From: an uncultured Lentisphaeria bacterium | GTDB lineage: Bacteria > Verrucomicrobiota > Lentisphaeria > JABSQK01 > CAJWLW01 | Assembly (NCBI GenBank): GCA_913042885.1 | Contig: CAJWLW010000152.1 | Location: forward strand, 1 to 10,947 | DNA length: 10,947 nucleotides | Reading direction: 5' to 3' | Part shown: positions 1 to 6,445 of the stretch, one piece after another | Position numbering within the stretch: the stretch's first letter is position 1 | Layout of the letters: every line of letters begins with the position of its first letter | Notes under the pieces: model-generated | What the model was told of the DNA's origin: nothing | Database searches by the model: none | The model's input: only the letters and a program-made list of their open reading frames with translations | Position numbers and translations under genes: made by a program

Positions 1-840
1 CATGATCACCGCGCTGATCTCGGCACCTACACCACCAATAACCGGTGATTCCTCGATGCTGATACCGCGACCGGTATTGGACAGGCTGTCGAGAATGAGG
101 CTGGTATCCAGCGGTTTGACGGTGCGCAGGTCGATGACATCGGCCTGCACGTCTTCGGCCGCGAGAATCTCGGCCGCCTGCAGTGCCGCCGGGACATGAC
201 GCCCATAAGCGATCAGTGAAATGTCACTGCCGCTGCGCAGCCTGGCGCCCTGCCCGATCGGGACGGGTTCCAGGTGCTCCGCCACAGGTCCCTGGCGGGC
301 ATACAAGGCCTTGTGCTCGACCATGATCACGGTCGTCGCAGCATCGTAAGCTCCCAGCAGTAAACCGGCGGCATCGGCGGGATTTGACGGGCAACAGATG
401 GTCAGGTTCGGAACGTTGAGCAACAATCCCTCGAAACTCTGGGAATGTGTCGGCCCGTAGTTGCGGCCGCCGCCGGCAGGGGCGCGAATGATCAAAGGCG
501 TGGCGAACTCGTCGCCGTAGGTTGCCTGCCATTTTGCCGCAATATTGATGATGCCGTCGAAAGCGAGTGCCATGAAATCCATAAACATGATCTCGATGAT
601 CGGCCGACTGCCCATGAGCGCGGCGCCGGCGGCAACGCTGACGATGCCGGCTTCACTTATCGGTGTGTCGATGATGCGTTCGGGCCCGAACTCGTCGACG
701 ATGCCGCGAGTGATTTTGAACGCACCGCCATAGACACCGATGTCCTCGCCGATGAGAAAAACTTCTTCGTGCTCACGCAGCAGTGTCGTCAGCGCCTCGC
801 GGATAGCGGCGGACATGGAGATTTGTCGGATCGTACTCAT
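1..840 (-). CDS. pdhB: Pyruvate (2-oxoacid) dehydrogenase E1 component, beta subunit (3' end beyond window)
   Basis: This is the beta subunit of the thiamine-diphosphate-dependent E1 of a 2-oxoacid dehydrogenase complex, most likely pyruvate dehydrogenase, which feeds acetyl groups to the lipoyl E2. I translated the minus strand from the ATG at 840-838 and found 280 codons open to the window edge. Family members are usually about 325 residues, so roughly 45 C-terminal residues are missing. Family hallmarks are LIGEDIGVYGGAFKIT (about residues 29-44), DTPISEAG with the cofactor-contacting Glu at 63, PAGGGRNYGPTHSQSFEG (121-138, with His132), CPSNPADAAGLL (about 130-142) and DVIDLRTVKPLD. The start overlaps the pdhA stop as ATGA, a sign of translational coupling; GGGA lies 4 bases upstream. 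Acetoin or branched-chain dehydrogenase E1-beta cannot be excluded, because substrate specificity is not readable here and E2/E3 lie outside the window. Confidence 0.93.
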   Translation of the reverse strand, partial: MSTIRQISMSAAIREALTTLLREHEEVFLIGEDIGVYGGAFKITRGIVDEFGPERIIDTPISEAGIVSVAAGAALMGSRPIIEIMFMDFMALAFDGIINIAAKWQATYGDEFATPLIIRAPAGGGRNYGPTHSQSFEGLLLNVPNLTICCPSNPADAAGLLLGAYDAATTVIMVEHKALYARQGPVAEHLEPVPIGQGARLRSGSDISLIAYGRHVPAALQAAEILAAEDVQADVIDLRTVKPLDTSLILDSLSNTGRGISIEESPVIGGVGAEISAVIM

Positions 841-1748
841 GATTCCCGGGCGGTCTCCTCGGCTTCTGCGAGCTCCGCAGCGAGTTGTGTTTCAAGCGCT
901 GTATCGGCAGCATCGGTCCACAGTCCGGCATCCGCGAGGCGCTTGCGCAGCTGGGCGATGGGATCGCGTTCGGCCCACTGTGCTTCCTCTTCGCGGCTGC
1001 GGTACGGGCACTCGTCACCGCGCGAATGACCGCTGATGCGATAGGTCTGCAGTTCGATAAAGACGGGCCCCTCCCCGGCAGCAACACCGGAACGCGCCTC
1101 GGCGGTCGTTTCATACGTTGCAGCGACATCGTTGCCATCGACTATGCGGGAAATCATGGCATAGGCAGCAGCGCGTTCCGCAGCGTTGCTGACCGGCGAA
1201 ATATCGCCGTGACTGGTCGACATGGCATACTGATTGTTCTCACAAACGAAGAGCACCGGCAGTTTCCAGATCGCCGCCATGTTGAGGCTCTCGTGAAAGA
1301 TACCTTCGCCGATGGCGCCTTCTCCGAAAAAAACCACAGCAACGCCGGGTTTCCGATGGATTTTACGGTTCAACGCGGCACCGACAGCCAGCGGTATCGT
1401 CCCGGCAGTGATGCCGTGGGTGCCCATGAAGTTGAGGTCCTTGACCGCCATGTGCTGGCTGCCGCCGCGCCCGCCGGAGTAGCCGTGCGGATGTCCGAAG
1501 ATCTCCGCCAGCATCCGCGCGGGATCGCCGCCGCGGCCCAGCAGGTGCCCGTGGCCGCGATGGTTGCTGAATACCATGTCGTCGGCGGTGAGGGCCATAT
1601 TGACGCCGACCGCACAGGCTTCCTGACCGATACACAGGTGGGTGGTGCCGGGGACGAGGCCCTGCAGAAAAAGCTCATTGAGCCGCAGCTCGAAGGCGCG
1701 GATGCGACACATCGTGCGGTAAGCGGTAAGCAACTGGTCATCAGTCAT
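837..1748 (-). CDS. pdhA: Pyruvate (2-oxoacid) dehydrogenase E1 component, alpha subunit
   Basis: This is the alpha subunit that pairs with the adjacent beta subunit to decarboxylate a 2-oxoacid, probably pyruvate, using thiamine diphosphate and Mg2+. The 303 residues are slightly short of the usual 320-370. Visible motifs are THLCIGQEACAVGV (36-49), NHRGHGHLL (62-70), GGRGGSQHM (92-100), MGTHGITAGTIPLAVGAA (108-125), the diphosphate/metal motif GEGAIGEG (142-149) through CENN (169-172), and the flexible loop YRISGHSRGDECPYR (236-250). The metal motif begins GEG rather than the GDG usual in pyruvate E1-alpha; GEGA is known from branched-chain E1-alpha. The overall sequence, including FHESLNMAAIWKLP, is nevertheless pyruvate/acetoin-like. 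The sense strand upstream of ATG 1748 has only a weak AGG as ribosome-binding site. The gene lies 54 bases after the VOC gene and overlaps pdhB, so it is probably the middle gene of an operon. Confidence 0.93.
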   Translation of the reverse strand: MTDDQLLTAYRTMCRIRAFELRLNELFLQGLVPGTTHLCIGQEACAVGVNMALTADDMVFSNHRGHGHLLGRGGDPARMLAEIFGHPHGYSGGRGGSQHMAVKDLNFMGTHGITAGTIPLAVGAALNRKIHRKPGVAVVFFGEGAIGEGIFHESLNMAAIWKLPVLFVCENNQYAMSTSHGDISPVSNAAERAAAYAMISRIVDGNDVAATYETTAEARSGVAAGEGPVFIELQTYRISGHSRGDECPYRSREEEAQWAERDPIAQLRKRLADAGLWTDAADTALETQLAAELAEAEETARES

Positions 1749-1802
1749 CAGACAAACCTGGAGGTGGTGAAGGCGGACGATCGCCGGGAAAATCGCGCAG
1801 TC

Positions 1803-2192
1803 CTATTCGGCGTCCGGTACGTCGGCGTAGACCGTGAATGGATTGCCCTCCGGATCGGCGAAGGTGTGACAGCGTTTGCCGGGAATATCGAGTGACGGTC
1901 GGACTTCCGGTACATTGCGATCACGCAGATCCTTCACTTTTTCTTCGAAATCGTCGACGTGCAACACCCATGAGATTTCTCGCTTTCGCGCTGTCGGCAC
2001 GACATTCTCGCACTTCTCGAGAGCGACAATGCCATTGCCCGGCAAGGCGAACTCCACCCAGAACGTGCTGTCGACGGTCGGCCCCGTCAGTTTCAAGGTG
2101 TCCCGGTAAAACGCCTTGACCTGGGTCAGGTCGTGCACCTGGATAACCACACCGTAATGACGACTGGCGTTTTGTTGCTTTTGAGACAGCAT
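1803..2192 (-). CDS. VOC superfamily (glyoxalase/bleomycin-resistance fold) protein
   Basis: This small cytoplasmic protein of about 129 residues has the vicinal-oxygen-chelate fold. The two beta-alpha-beta-beta-beta modules can be followed: GVVIQVHDLTQVKAFYRDTL (14-33), then the strands FWVEFALPG and GIVALEK (44-60), then ISWVLHVDDFEEKVKDLRDR (73-92), ending in the family's C-terminal FADPEGNPFTVY (111-122). Possible metal or substrate ligands are Glu47, Glu60 and His109, but the usual N-terminal strand histidine is not clear, so activity cannot be assigned. The start is uncertain: GTG 2255 and ATG 2249 lie upstream, ATG 2192 gives the shortest leader before the domain, and GTG 2150 would start at the first strand. 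None has a Shine-Dalgarno sequence. I chose 2192. It heads the presumed pdhA-pdhB transcript 54 bases upstream of pdhA. A detoxification or metabolite-binding role is possible but unproven. Confidence 0.82.
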   Translation of the reverse strand: MLSQKQQNASRHYGVVIQVHDLTQVKAFYRDTLKLTGPTVDSTFWVEFALPGNGIVALEKCENVVPTARKREISWVLHVDDFEEKVKDLRDRNVPEVRPSLDIPGKRCHTFADPEGNPFTVYADVPDAE

Positions 2193-2220
2193 ATATACGC
2201 AAGAGTTGCGGCGTTCGCAA
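2192..2220 (-). promoter_or_regulatory. Candidate sigma70-type promoter with overlapping dyad, leftward (VOC-pdhAB)
   Basis: On the minus strand TTGCGA (2220-2215) is followed after 17 bases by TATATA (2197-2192). An inverted repeat, GTTGCG-N5-CGCAAC (2205-2221), covers the -35 box and part of the spacer, as an operator would. The -10 box overlaps the ATG at 2192-2190. If this promoter is real, transcription would start near 2185 and the VOC protein would begin further downstream, for example at GTG 2150. If the ATG at 2192 is the true start, transcription must begin further upstream. The sequence does not settle which. Confidence 0.35.
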
Positions 2221-2320
2221 CGACGGTTCGAGATGACCGCAGGCGACATGGCCACGGTACGAACGAATTCTGATCCAGCTACTGATCACTTCCCGGTGTA
2301 AGGCGTAGTTTCGGGGCAGT

Positions 2321-2350
2321 TTGCAACGTCGCAGTCGAGACTCATATTGT
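2321..2350 (+). promoter_or_regulatory. Candidate sigma70-type promoter for purB
   Basis: TTGCAA (2321-2326), an 18-base spacer and TATTGT (2345-2350) resemble a sigma70 promoter. The predicted transcript start near 2357 would leave a leader of about 38-56 bases before the purB start codon, a normal length. It lies in the 202-base divergent gap between the VOC gene and purB, which otherwise shows nothing I can name. Confidence 0.35.
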
Positions 2351-2394
2351 AGTCGCATTGTCTAAAAATGCACGGGTACATGTGAAATTCAACT

Positions 2395-3858
2395 ATGGGA
2401 CTTCATGACGGAATGAGCGAAACAAAGAATCGCTATGAGAACCCATTGGTCGACCGCTATGCCAGCGCGGATATGAGCTACATCTGGTCGCCGCAGAAGA
2501 AGTTCTCGACGTGGCGGCGGTTGTGGGTGGCGCTGGCGCGTGCCGAACGGGAGCTCGGTGTCGACACGATTACCGAGGCACAGATTGCGCAAATGGAAGC
2601 CTGCGTCGAGGATATCGACTTCGAGCGGGCCGAAAAAATCGAGCAAGAGACGCGGCACGACGTCATGAGCCACGTCCATGCCTTCGGCGAGCAGTGCCCT
2701 GAGGCTCGGCCGATCATCCATCTGGGCGCCACAAGTTGCTACGTCACCGACAACACCGAACTGTGCCAGATTCGCGAGAGCCTGCAGATCGTCAAGCAGC
2801 GGCTGATTCGGCTGATCCGCCTGATTCGCGATCACGCGCTGGCCCAACACGACCTGCCGACGCTGGCTTTCACCCATTACCAACCGGCGCAGTTGACGAC
2901 CGTCGGCAAGCGCATGGCGATGTGGCTGCAGGATATTGTCTTCGACTTCGAGGAAGTACAACGGCTGCACACGGAGTTGCCGTTCCGTGGCGTTAAAGGC
3001 ACCACGGGTACACAAGCGACTTTTCTGGCGCTGTTCAACGGCGACGGCGAGAAAGTGCGACAGCTCGACCGGATGGTCAGCGAACAGATGGATTTCAATC
3101 GTACGCTGGCGATCACCGGCCAAACGTACAGCCGCAAGATCGACTATCGCGTGCTTTCGACACTCTCAGGCATTGCGCAGTCCTGCCACAAGACGGCGAC
3201 CGACATCCGCCTGCTGATGAATCTCAAGGAAGTGGACGAGCCGTTCAGTTCGAAACAGATCGGTTCCAGTGCCATGGCGTACAAGCGCAACCCGATGCGC
3301 AGCGAACGAATCTGTTCGCTGGCGCGCTACATCATGTCACTGACGGCCAACGCCTCGAACACCCATGCCACCCAGTGGTTCGAGCGCACCCTGGACGACT
3401 CCGCAAATCGCCGACTGTCGCTGCCGGAAGCCTTCCTGGGTACCGACGTCATCCTGCAAATCGCTGCCAATGTCATGGACGGTTTCCAGATCTGGCCAAA
3501 AATGATCCGCAAACACATCGATGAGGAACTGCCGTACATGGCGACCGAGGCAATCCTCATGGCCTGCGTCACTGCCGGCGGCGACCGTCAGGACCTGCAC
3601 GAGGCGATCCGCGTGCATTCGATCGCCAGCGCCCAACGCGTCAAAGACGAGGGCGTGGAAAATGACTTGTTCGAGCGCATTGCCGGCGATGCCCTGTTCG
3701 CAGCGATTCATGACCGGCTCGATACGTTTGCCAGCGACCCGTCGCAATTCATCGGCCGCGCTCCGGAGCAGGTGAAAGAGTTTGTCGCGGAAGTCGTCGA
3801 TCCGTTGCTTGCCGAGCACGAGTGTGCGGAGGCTGTGGCCGAGGATGTCAGTGTGTAA
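2395..3858 (+). CDS. purB: Adenylosuccinate lyase, animal ADSL-like type
   Basis: Adenylosuccinate lyase releases fumarate from SAICAR in de novo purine synthesis and from adenylosuccinate in AMP formation, as a cytosolic homotetramer. From ATG 2395 the protein is 487 residues; ATG 2413 (MSETKN) is an equally credible start giving 481, and neither has a clear Shine-Dalgarno. Using the 2413 numbering, hallmarks are the entry segment [12 protein letters not shown] (10-21), [11 protein letters not shown] (81-91), [13 protein letters not shown] (103-115), [15 protein letters not shown] (153-167) with the general-acid/base-type His155, [14 protein letters not shown] (191-204), GQTYSRK (236-242), the signature loop [16 protein letters not shown] (284-299) and [13 protein letters not shown]. 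These blocks match human ADSL far better than the short Bacillus or E. coli PurB proteins. The signature loop has Ala289 where Pro is usual (SSAMPYKRNP). The gene stands alone, divergent from the VOC-pdh operon and convergent with ctaB, with no other purine gene nearby. Confidence 0.96.
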   Translation: MGLHDGMSETKNRYENPLVDRYASADMSYIWSPQKKFSTWRRLWVALARAERELGVDTITEAQIAQMEACVEDIDFERAEKIEQETRHDVMSHVHAFGEQCPEARPIIHLGATSCYVTDNTELCQIRESLQIVKQRLIRLIRLIRDHALAQHDLPTLAFTHYQPAQLTTVGKRMAMWLQDIVFDFEEVQRLHTELPFRGVKGTTGTQATFLALFNGDGEKVRQLDRMVSEQMDFNRTLAITGQTYSRKIDYRVLSTLSGIAQSCHKTATDIRLLMNLKEVDEPFSSKQIGSSAMAYKRNPMRSERICSLARYIMSLTANASNTHATQWFERTLDDSANRRLSLPEAFLGTDVILQIAANVMDGFQIWPKMIRKHIDEELPYMATEAILMACVTAGGDRQDLHEAIRVHSIASAQRVKDEGVENDLFERIAGDALFAAIHDRLDTFASDPSQFIGRAPEQVKEFVAEVVDPLLAEHECAEAVAEDVSV

Positions 3859-3953
3859 TCATGACTGGGCGGCGGGCACGACATCATCGCGATCTTTGAC
3901 ATGGAAGCCCGCAGAAACGGCGCTCCAGAGGGTAATACTTACAGCCGAGCGCG

Positions 3954-4826
3954 TCAGATGACGAGGTTCGCCAGCCCTTCAATAATGATACTGAAAAAGA
4001 GGGCGAAGAGATAAAGGATCGAGTAGCCGAAAAGCTTGCGCTCGGCACTCTCGGTCTGGTCCCGTCGGGCGATGAAGGATTTTTTGATGAACATCGCACC
4101 GAAATACACCGCAGCAACGGCATAGAGAATCCCGGGAGCCCACCACAGCAGTGACAGGCTGATGGCGACAACCGCGAGCGTATAGTACCAGATTTGTGTG
4201 AGCGTGGCTTCATCGCCTTTGATGACCGGCAGCATCGGCAGACCGACCTTGCGATAATCGTCCTTGAGATAAAGCGCCAGCGCCCAGAAGTGCGGCGGCG
4301 TCCACAGGAAGATGATACCAAAGAGAATCCACGGCACCGGACCCGCTACGGTCCCCGCAGCAGCAGCCCAAGCAATGACCGGCGCCATGGCACCGGCGGC
4401 ACCGCCGACCACAATATTTTGTGTCGTGTTCGGCTTGAGCCACAACGTATAGAAAAAGCCGTAGAAAAGAACGGTGCCCAGGGCCAGAGCAGCGCTGAGA
4501 AAGTTGTAGCGCCAATAAAAGAGTGCCACACCTGCTACGCCGATGAGGATGGCGAACGCAAGGGCGTTGCCCGCACTGATCCTGCCGGTGGGCAACGGCC
4601 GACTCTTCGCCGTGCGTGTCATCTTCGCGTCGAGTTCACGTTCGAAATACTGATTCAGCGCATTCGCCGAACCACCAGTCAGGAACAACCCGACCAGAAC
4701 CAGCAGAAAATCCAGCGGTTGCGACAGAAACGCCTTTTCCATCACCAATCCGGTAGCGCCGGTAACCACCACCAGCATCATGATGGACGGTTTCGTCAGT
4801 TGCAGATAATCTCGAGGCGAAGACAT
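3954..4826 (-). CDS. ctaB: Protohaem IX farnesyltransferase (haem O synthase)
   Basis: This integral membrane UbiA-family prenyltransferase attaches a farnesyl group to haem B to make haem O for haem-copper oxidases. The predicted 290 residues match the family length, with about nine hydrophobic segments. Visible motifs are YLQLTKPSIMMLVVVTGATG (7-26), the first acidic prenyl-diphosphate motif NQYFERELD followed by AKMTRT (58-71), RPLPTGRIS (76-84), YTLWLKPNTTQNIVVGGAAG (126-145), LWTPPHFWALAL (174-185) and the second acidic region KDDYRKVGLPMLPVIKG (188-204). I chose ATG 4826 because MSSPRDYLQLTKP is the usual beginning; the frame stays open to ATG 4931, but those 35 extra residues look non-homologous. 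No Shine-Dalgarno is seen. No cytochrome oxidase or ctaA gene is adjacent, so the gene is an orphan here. The alternative symbol is cyoE. Confidence 0.96.
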   Translation of the reverse strand: MSSPRDYLQLTKPSIMMLVVVTGATGLVMEKAFLSQPLDFLLVLVGLFLTGGSANALNQYFERELDAKMTRTAKSRPLPTGRISAGNALAFAILIGVAGVALFYWRYNFLSAALALGTVLFYGFFYTLWLKPNTTQNIVVGGAAGAMAPVIAWAAAAGTVAGPVPWILFGIIFLWTPPHFWALALYLKDDYRKVGLPMLPVIKGDEATLTQIWYYTLAVVAISLSLLWWAPGILYAVAAVYFGAMFIKKSFIARRDQTESAERKLFGYSILYLFALFFSIIIEGLANLVI

Positions 4827-4978
4827 GGTCAATGACCGCGTGATGTGGAAAGCTGTGCCGCCCGTGTCCTTCACAGAAACGGCATGGTAAACAGGGAAGA
4901 TAGACCCACCCTCCGTGCAGTGCAAGGGCATTCGGAGCGATCACCACAGCGCTGTCGGCGGCCGCGAACAAAGACGAC

Positions 4979-5007
4979 TCGTCAGACTGCATCTAAAGCT
5001 GTATATT
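4979..5007 (+). promoter_or_regulatory. Candidate promoter for the kinase pair
   Basis: TCGTCA (4979-4984), a 17-base spacer and TATATT (5002-5007) form a moderate sigma70-like promoter. Transcription would start near 5014, about 50 bases before the ATG at 5063. It lies in the 236-base divergent gap (4827-5062) between ctaB and the first kinase. I saw no convincing promoter for ctaB on the other strand of this gap. Confidence 0.3.
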
Positions 5008-5062
5008 GCTACAAGTGGTAGGCTGTTGTCGTACACCCACACAGTCTGACAAGCATGACCAG

Positions 5063-6331
5063 ATGAACGTCGACGATCAACAAACGATCCCCGAAAGCGA
5101 CGTGGACGAGACCATCCCCACGCCGCTGGTGAAGCTCGGCAAGTATAGCCTCTCGAGCCCCCTGGGCCGCGGCAGCATGGGCGAAGTGTCGCTGGGCCGC
5201 AACCCGGATCTGGATATCCCCGTCGCCGTAAAAACACTGACGCCACACCTGGCGCGGGAGAATCCCCAATACATCGAGCGCTTCATCAAGGAAGCGCGCA
5301 TTGCGGCCCGCATCAATCACCCCAACATAGTCAGCACCGTAGACGCCGGTTCCGACGACGGTATCCACTACATCGTCATGGAATACGTCGACGGCGGTAC
5401 CGTACGCCAACTTCTCGAAAACGAAGGCCGCATCCAGGTGACCCGGGCGATCGACATCGTGCGCAGCATCGCAGCGGCATTGGCGGCAGCGGCACGGTAC
5501 AACATCATTCATCGCGACATCAAGCCGGACAACATCATGCTGACGGCAGACGGCACCGCGAAACTCGCCGACCTCGGTTTCGCCAAATGCACCGACGGCC
5601 ACGATTACATGAACGCTACCGGCACCGGCGTTAGCATCGGTACGCCCGGCTACATCGCGCCTGAGCAGGCCAAAGACGCCAAACGCGTCGATGCCCGCTC
5701 CGACATCTATTCACTCGGCGCCACCTTTTACCACCTGTGCACTGGTGAAGCGCCGTTCAGCGGCAGCAGTGCCTTTGCGGTAATGAACAAACACGTCAGC
5801 GAGCCACTGCCGCACCCGAGCATCAAGAATCCCGATCTGCCGCCGGCAGTTTGTGACATCATCTGCAAAATGATGGAGAAGAAACCGCGCCATCGCTATC
5901 AGACAGCAGAGGAGCTGCTGAGGGAGCTCGACCGCGTCGCAGCCGAGCTGTCACGACAGGCAAGCATCGAAGTTGTCGGCCGCGCCCAACGGGTCGGTGC
6001 CTTCCTGATCGACGCACTGCTGGTGTTGATCGTGGTGTACCAGTACCCGCAGGCCTGGCCGCTGGTGCTGACGCTGTACGCCTGGATTGCTGTCGCCTGG
6101 CGCGGCCGGACAATCGGCAAGTGGATTTACGGACTCCGCGTTGTCGACCGGGACGGCAAACGTTTGACTGCCGGTTCGGCACTGTTTCGGGCCGCCTGCT
6201 ATTGGTTGTCGATGGCTCCTTTCGGGCTCGGATTCTTCTGGGCATTGTGGGATCGCGACGGCGAAGCCTTTCACGACAAGATCGTCGGTACCCACGTGGT
6301 GCCGGCGCCGAATGACAGCCAGGATGCCTGA
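5063..6331 (+). CDS. Ser/Thr protein kinase with C-terminal RDD membrane domain
   Basis: This is a Hanks-type Ser/Thr kinase joined to an RDD-family membrane domain, 422 residues from ATG 5063 (a TTG at 5006 would add 19 unlikely residues). The kinase domain spans about 28-292: glycine loop GRGSMGEV (35-42), VAVK with Lys57, helix-C Glu77, catalytic loop HRDIKPDN (150-157), metal-binding DLG (170-172, for DFG), and GTPGYIAPEQ (193-202). All key catalytic residues are present, so it should be active. Residues 306-413 are the RDD domain: GRAQRVGAFLIDALLV, two or three hydrophobic spans, GRTIGKWIYGLRVVDRDGKRL and AFHDKIVGTHVV. This should anchor the protein in the inner membrane with the kinase domain in the cytosol. 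There is no PASTA, TPR or WD40 sensor. A short acidic N-terminal tail carries two TIP motifs (Thr8, Thr17). It is followed 114 bases later by a second kinase, probably co-transcribed. Confidence 0.93.
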   Translation: MNVDDQQTIPESDVDETIPTPLVKLGKYSLSSPLGRGSMGEVSLGRNPDLDIPVAVKTLTPHLARENPQYIERFIKEARIAARINHPNIVSTVDAGSDDGIHYIVMEYVDGGTVRQLLENEGRIQVTRAIDIVRSIAAALAAAARYNIIHRDIKPDNIMLTADGTAKLADLGFAKCTDGHDYMNATGTGVSIGTPGYIAPEQAKDAKRVDARSDIYSLGATFYHLCTGEAPFSGSSAFAVMNKHVSEPLPHPSIKNPDLPPAVCDIICKMMEKKPRHRYQTAEELLRELDRVAAELSRQASIEVVGRAQRVGAFLIDALLVLIVVYQYPQAWPLVLTLYAWIAVAWRGRTIGKWIYGLRVVDRDGKRLTAGSALFRAACYWLSMAPFGLGFFWALWDRDGEAFHDKIVGTHVVPAPNDSQDA

Positions 6332-6348
6332 GCACATGTCCCGGTAAC

Positions 6349-6367
6349 GTGCGTTCGCCGAACGCAC
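6349..6367 (+). repeat. Perfect 9-bp inverted repeat between the two kinase genes
   Basis: GTGCGTTCG-C-CGAACGCAC is a perfect dyad of 9-bp arms around one base (as RNA, an 8-bp stem with a 3-base loop), 18 bases after the first kinase stop and 78 before the next start. No T-run follows, so it is not a standard terminator. It could be an operator, an attenuating hairpin or a processing/stability element within the kinase transcript. Confidence 0.55.
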
Positions 6368-6445
6368 CGCTGTCGAGCCACAGGTCACCGACGTAAGACC
6401 ATGCGACGCCCTCGCGAAAACACCAAATAGTTTACGAGCACTCCC

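Noticed and set aside
885..1895. 336-codon plus-strand open frame opposite pdhA and the VOC gene
   Set aside because: It spans two recognisable genes on the other strand and shows no family motifs; it is a codon-bias shadow.
2389..3123. 244-codon minus-strand open frame opposite purB
   Set aside because: purB is certain across this stretch, and the antisense translation has no recognisable domain.
3920..3952. GCGCTC-N21-GAGCGC between convergent purB and ctaB as a bidirectional terminator
   Set aside because: Six-bp stem, long loop and no T-run on either strand. No convincing terminator is visible in this 95-base gap.
4827..4931. 35-residue N-terminal extension of ctaB from ATG 4931
   Set aside because: CtaB homologues begin near the DYLQLTKP segment. 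The extension lacks membrane or signal character and lies in the divergent promoter region.
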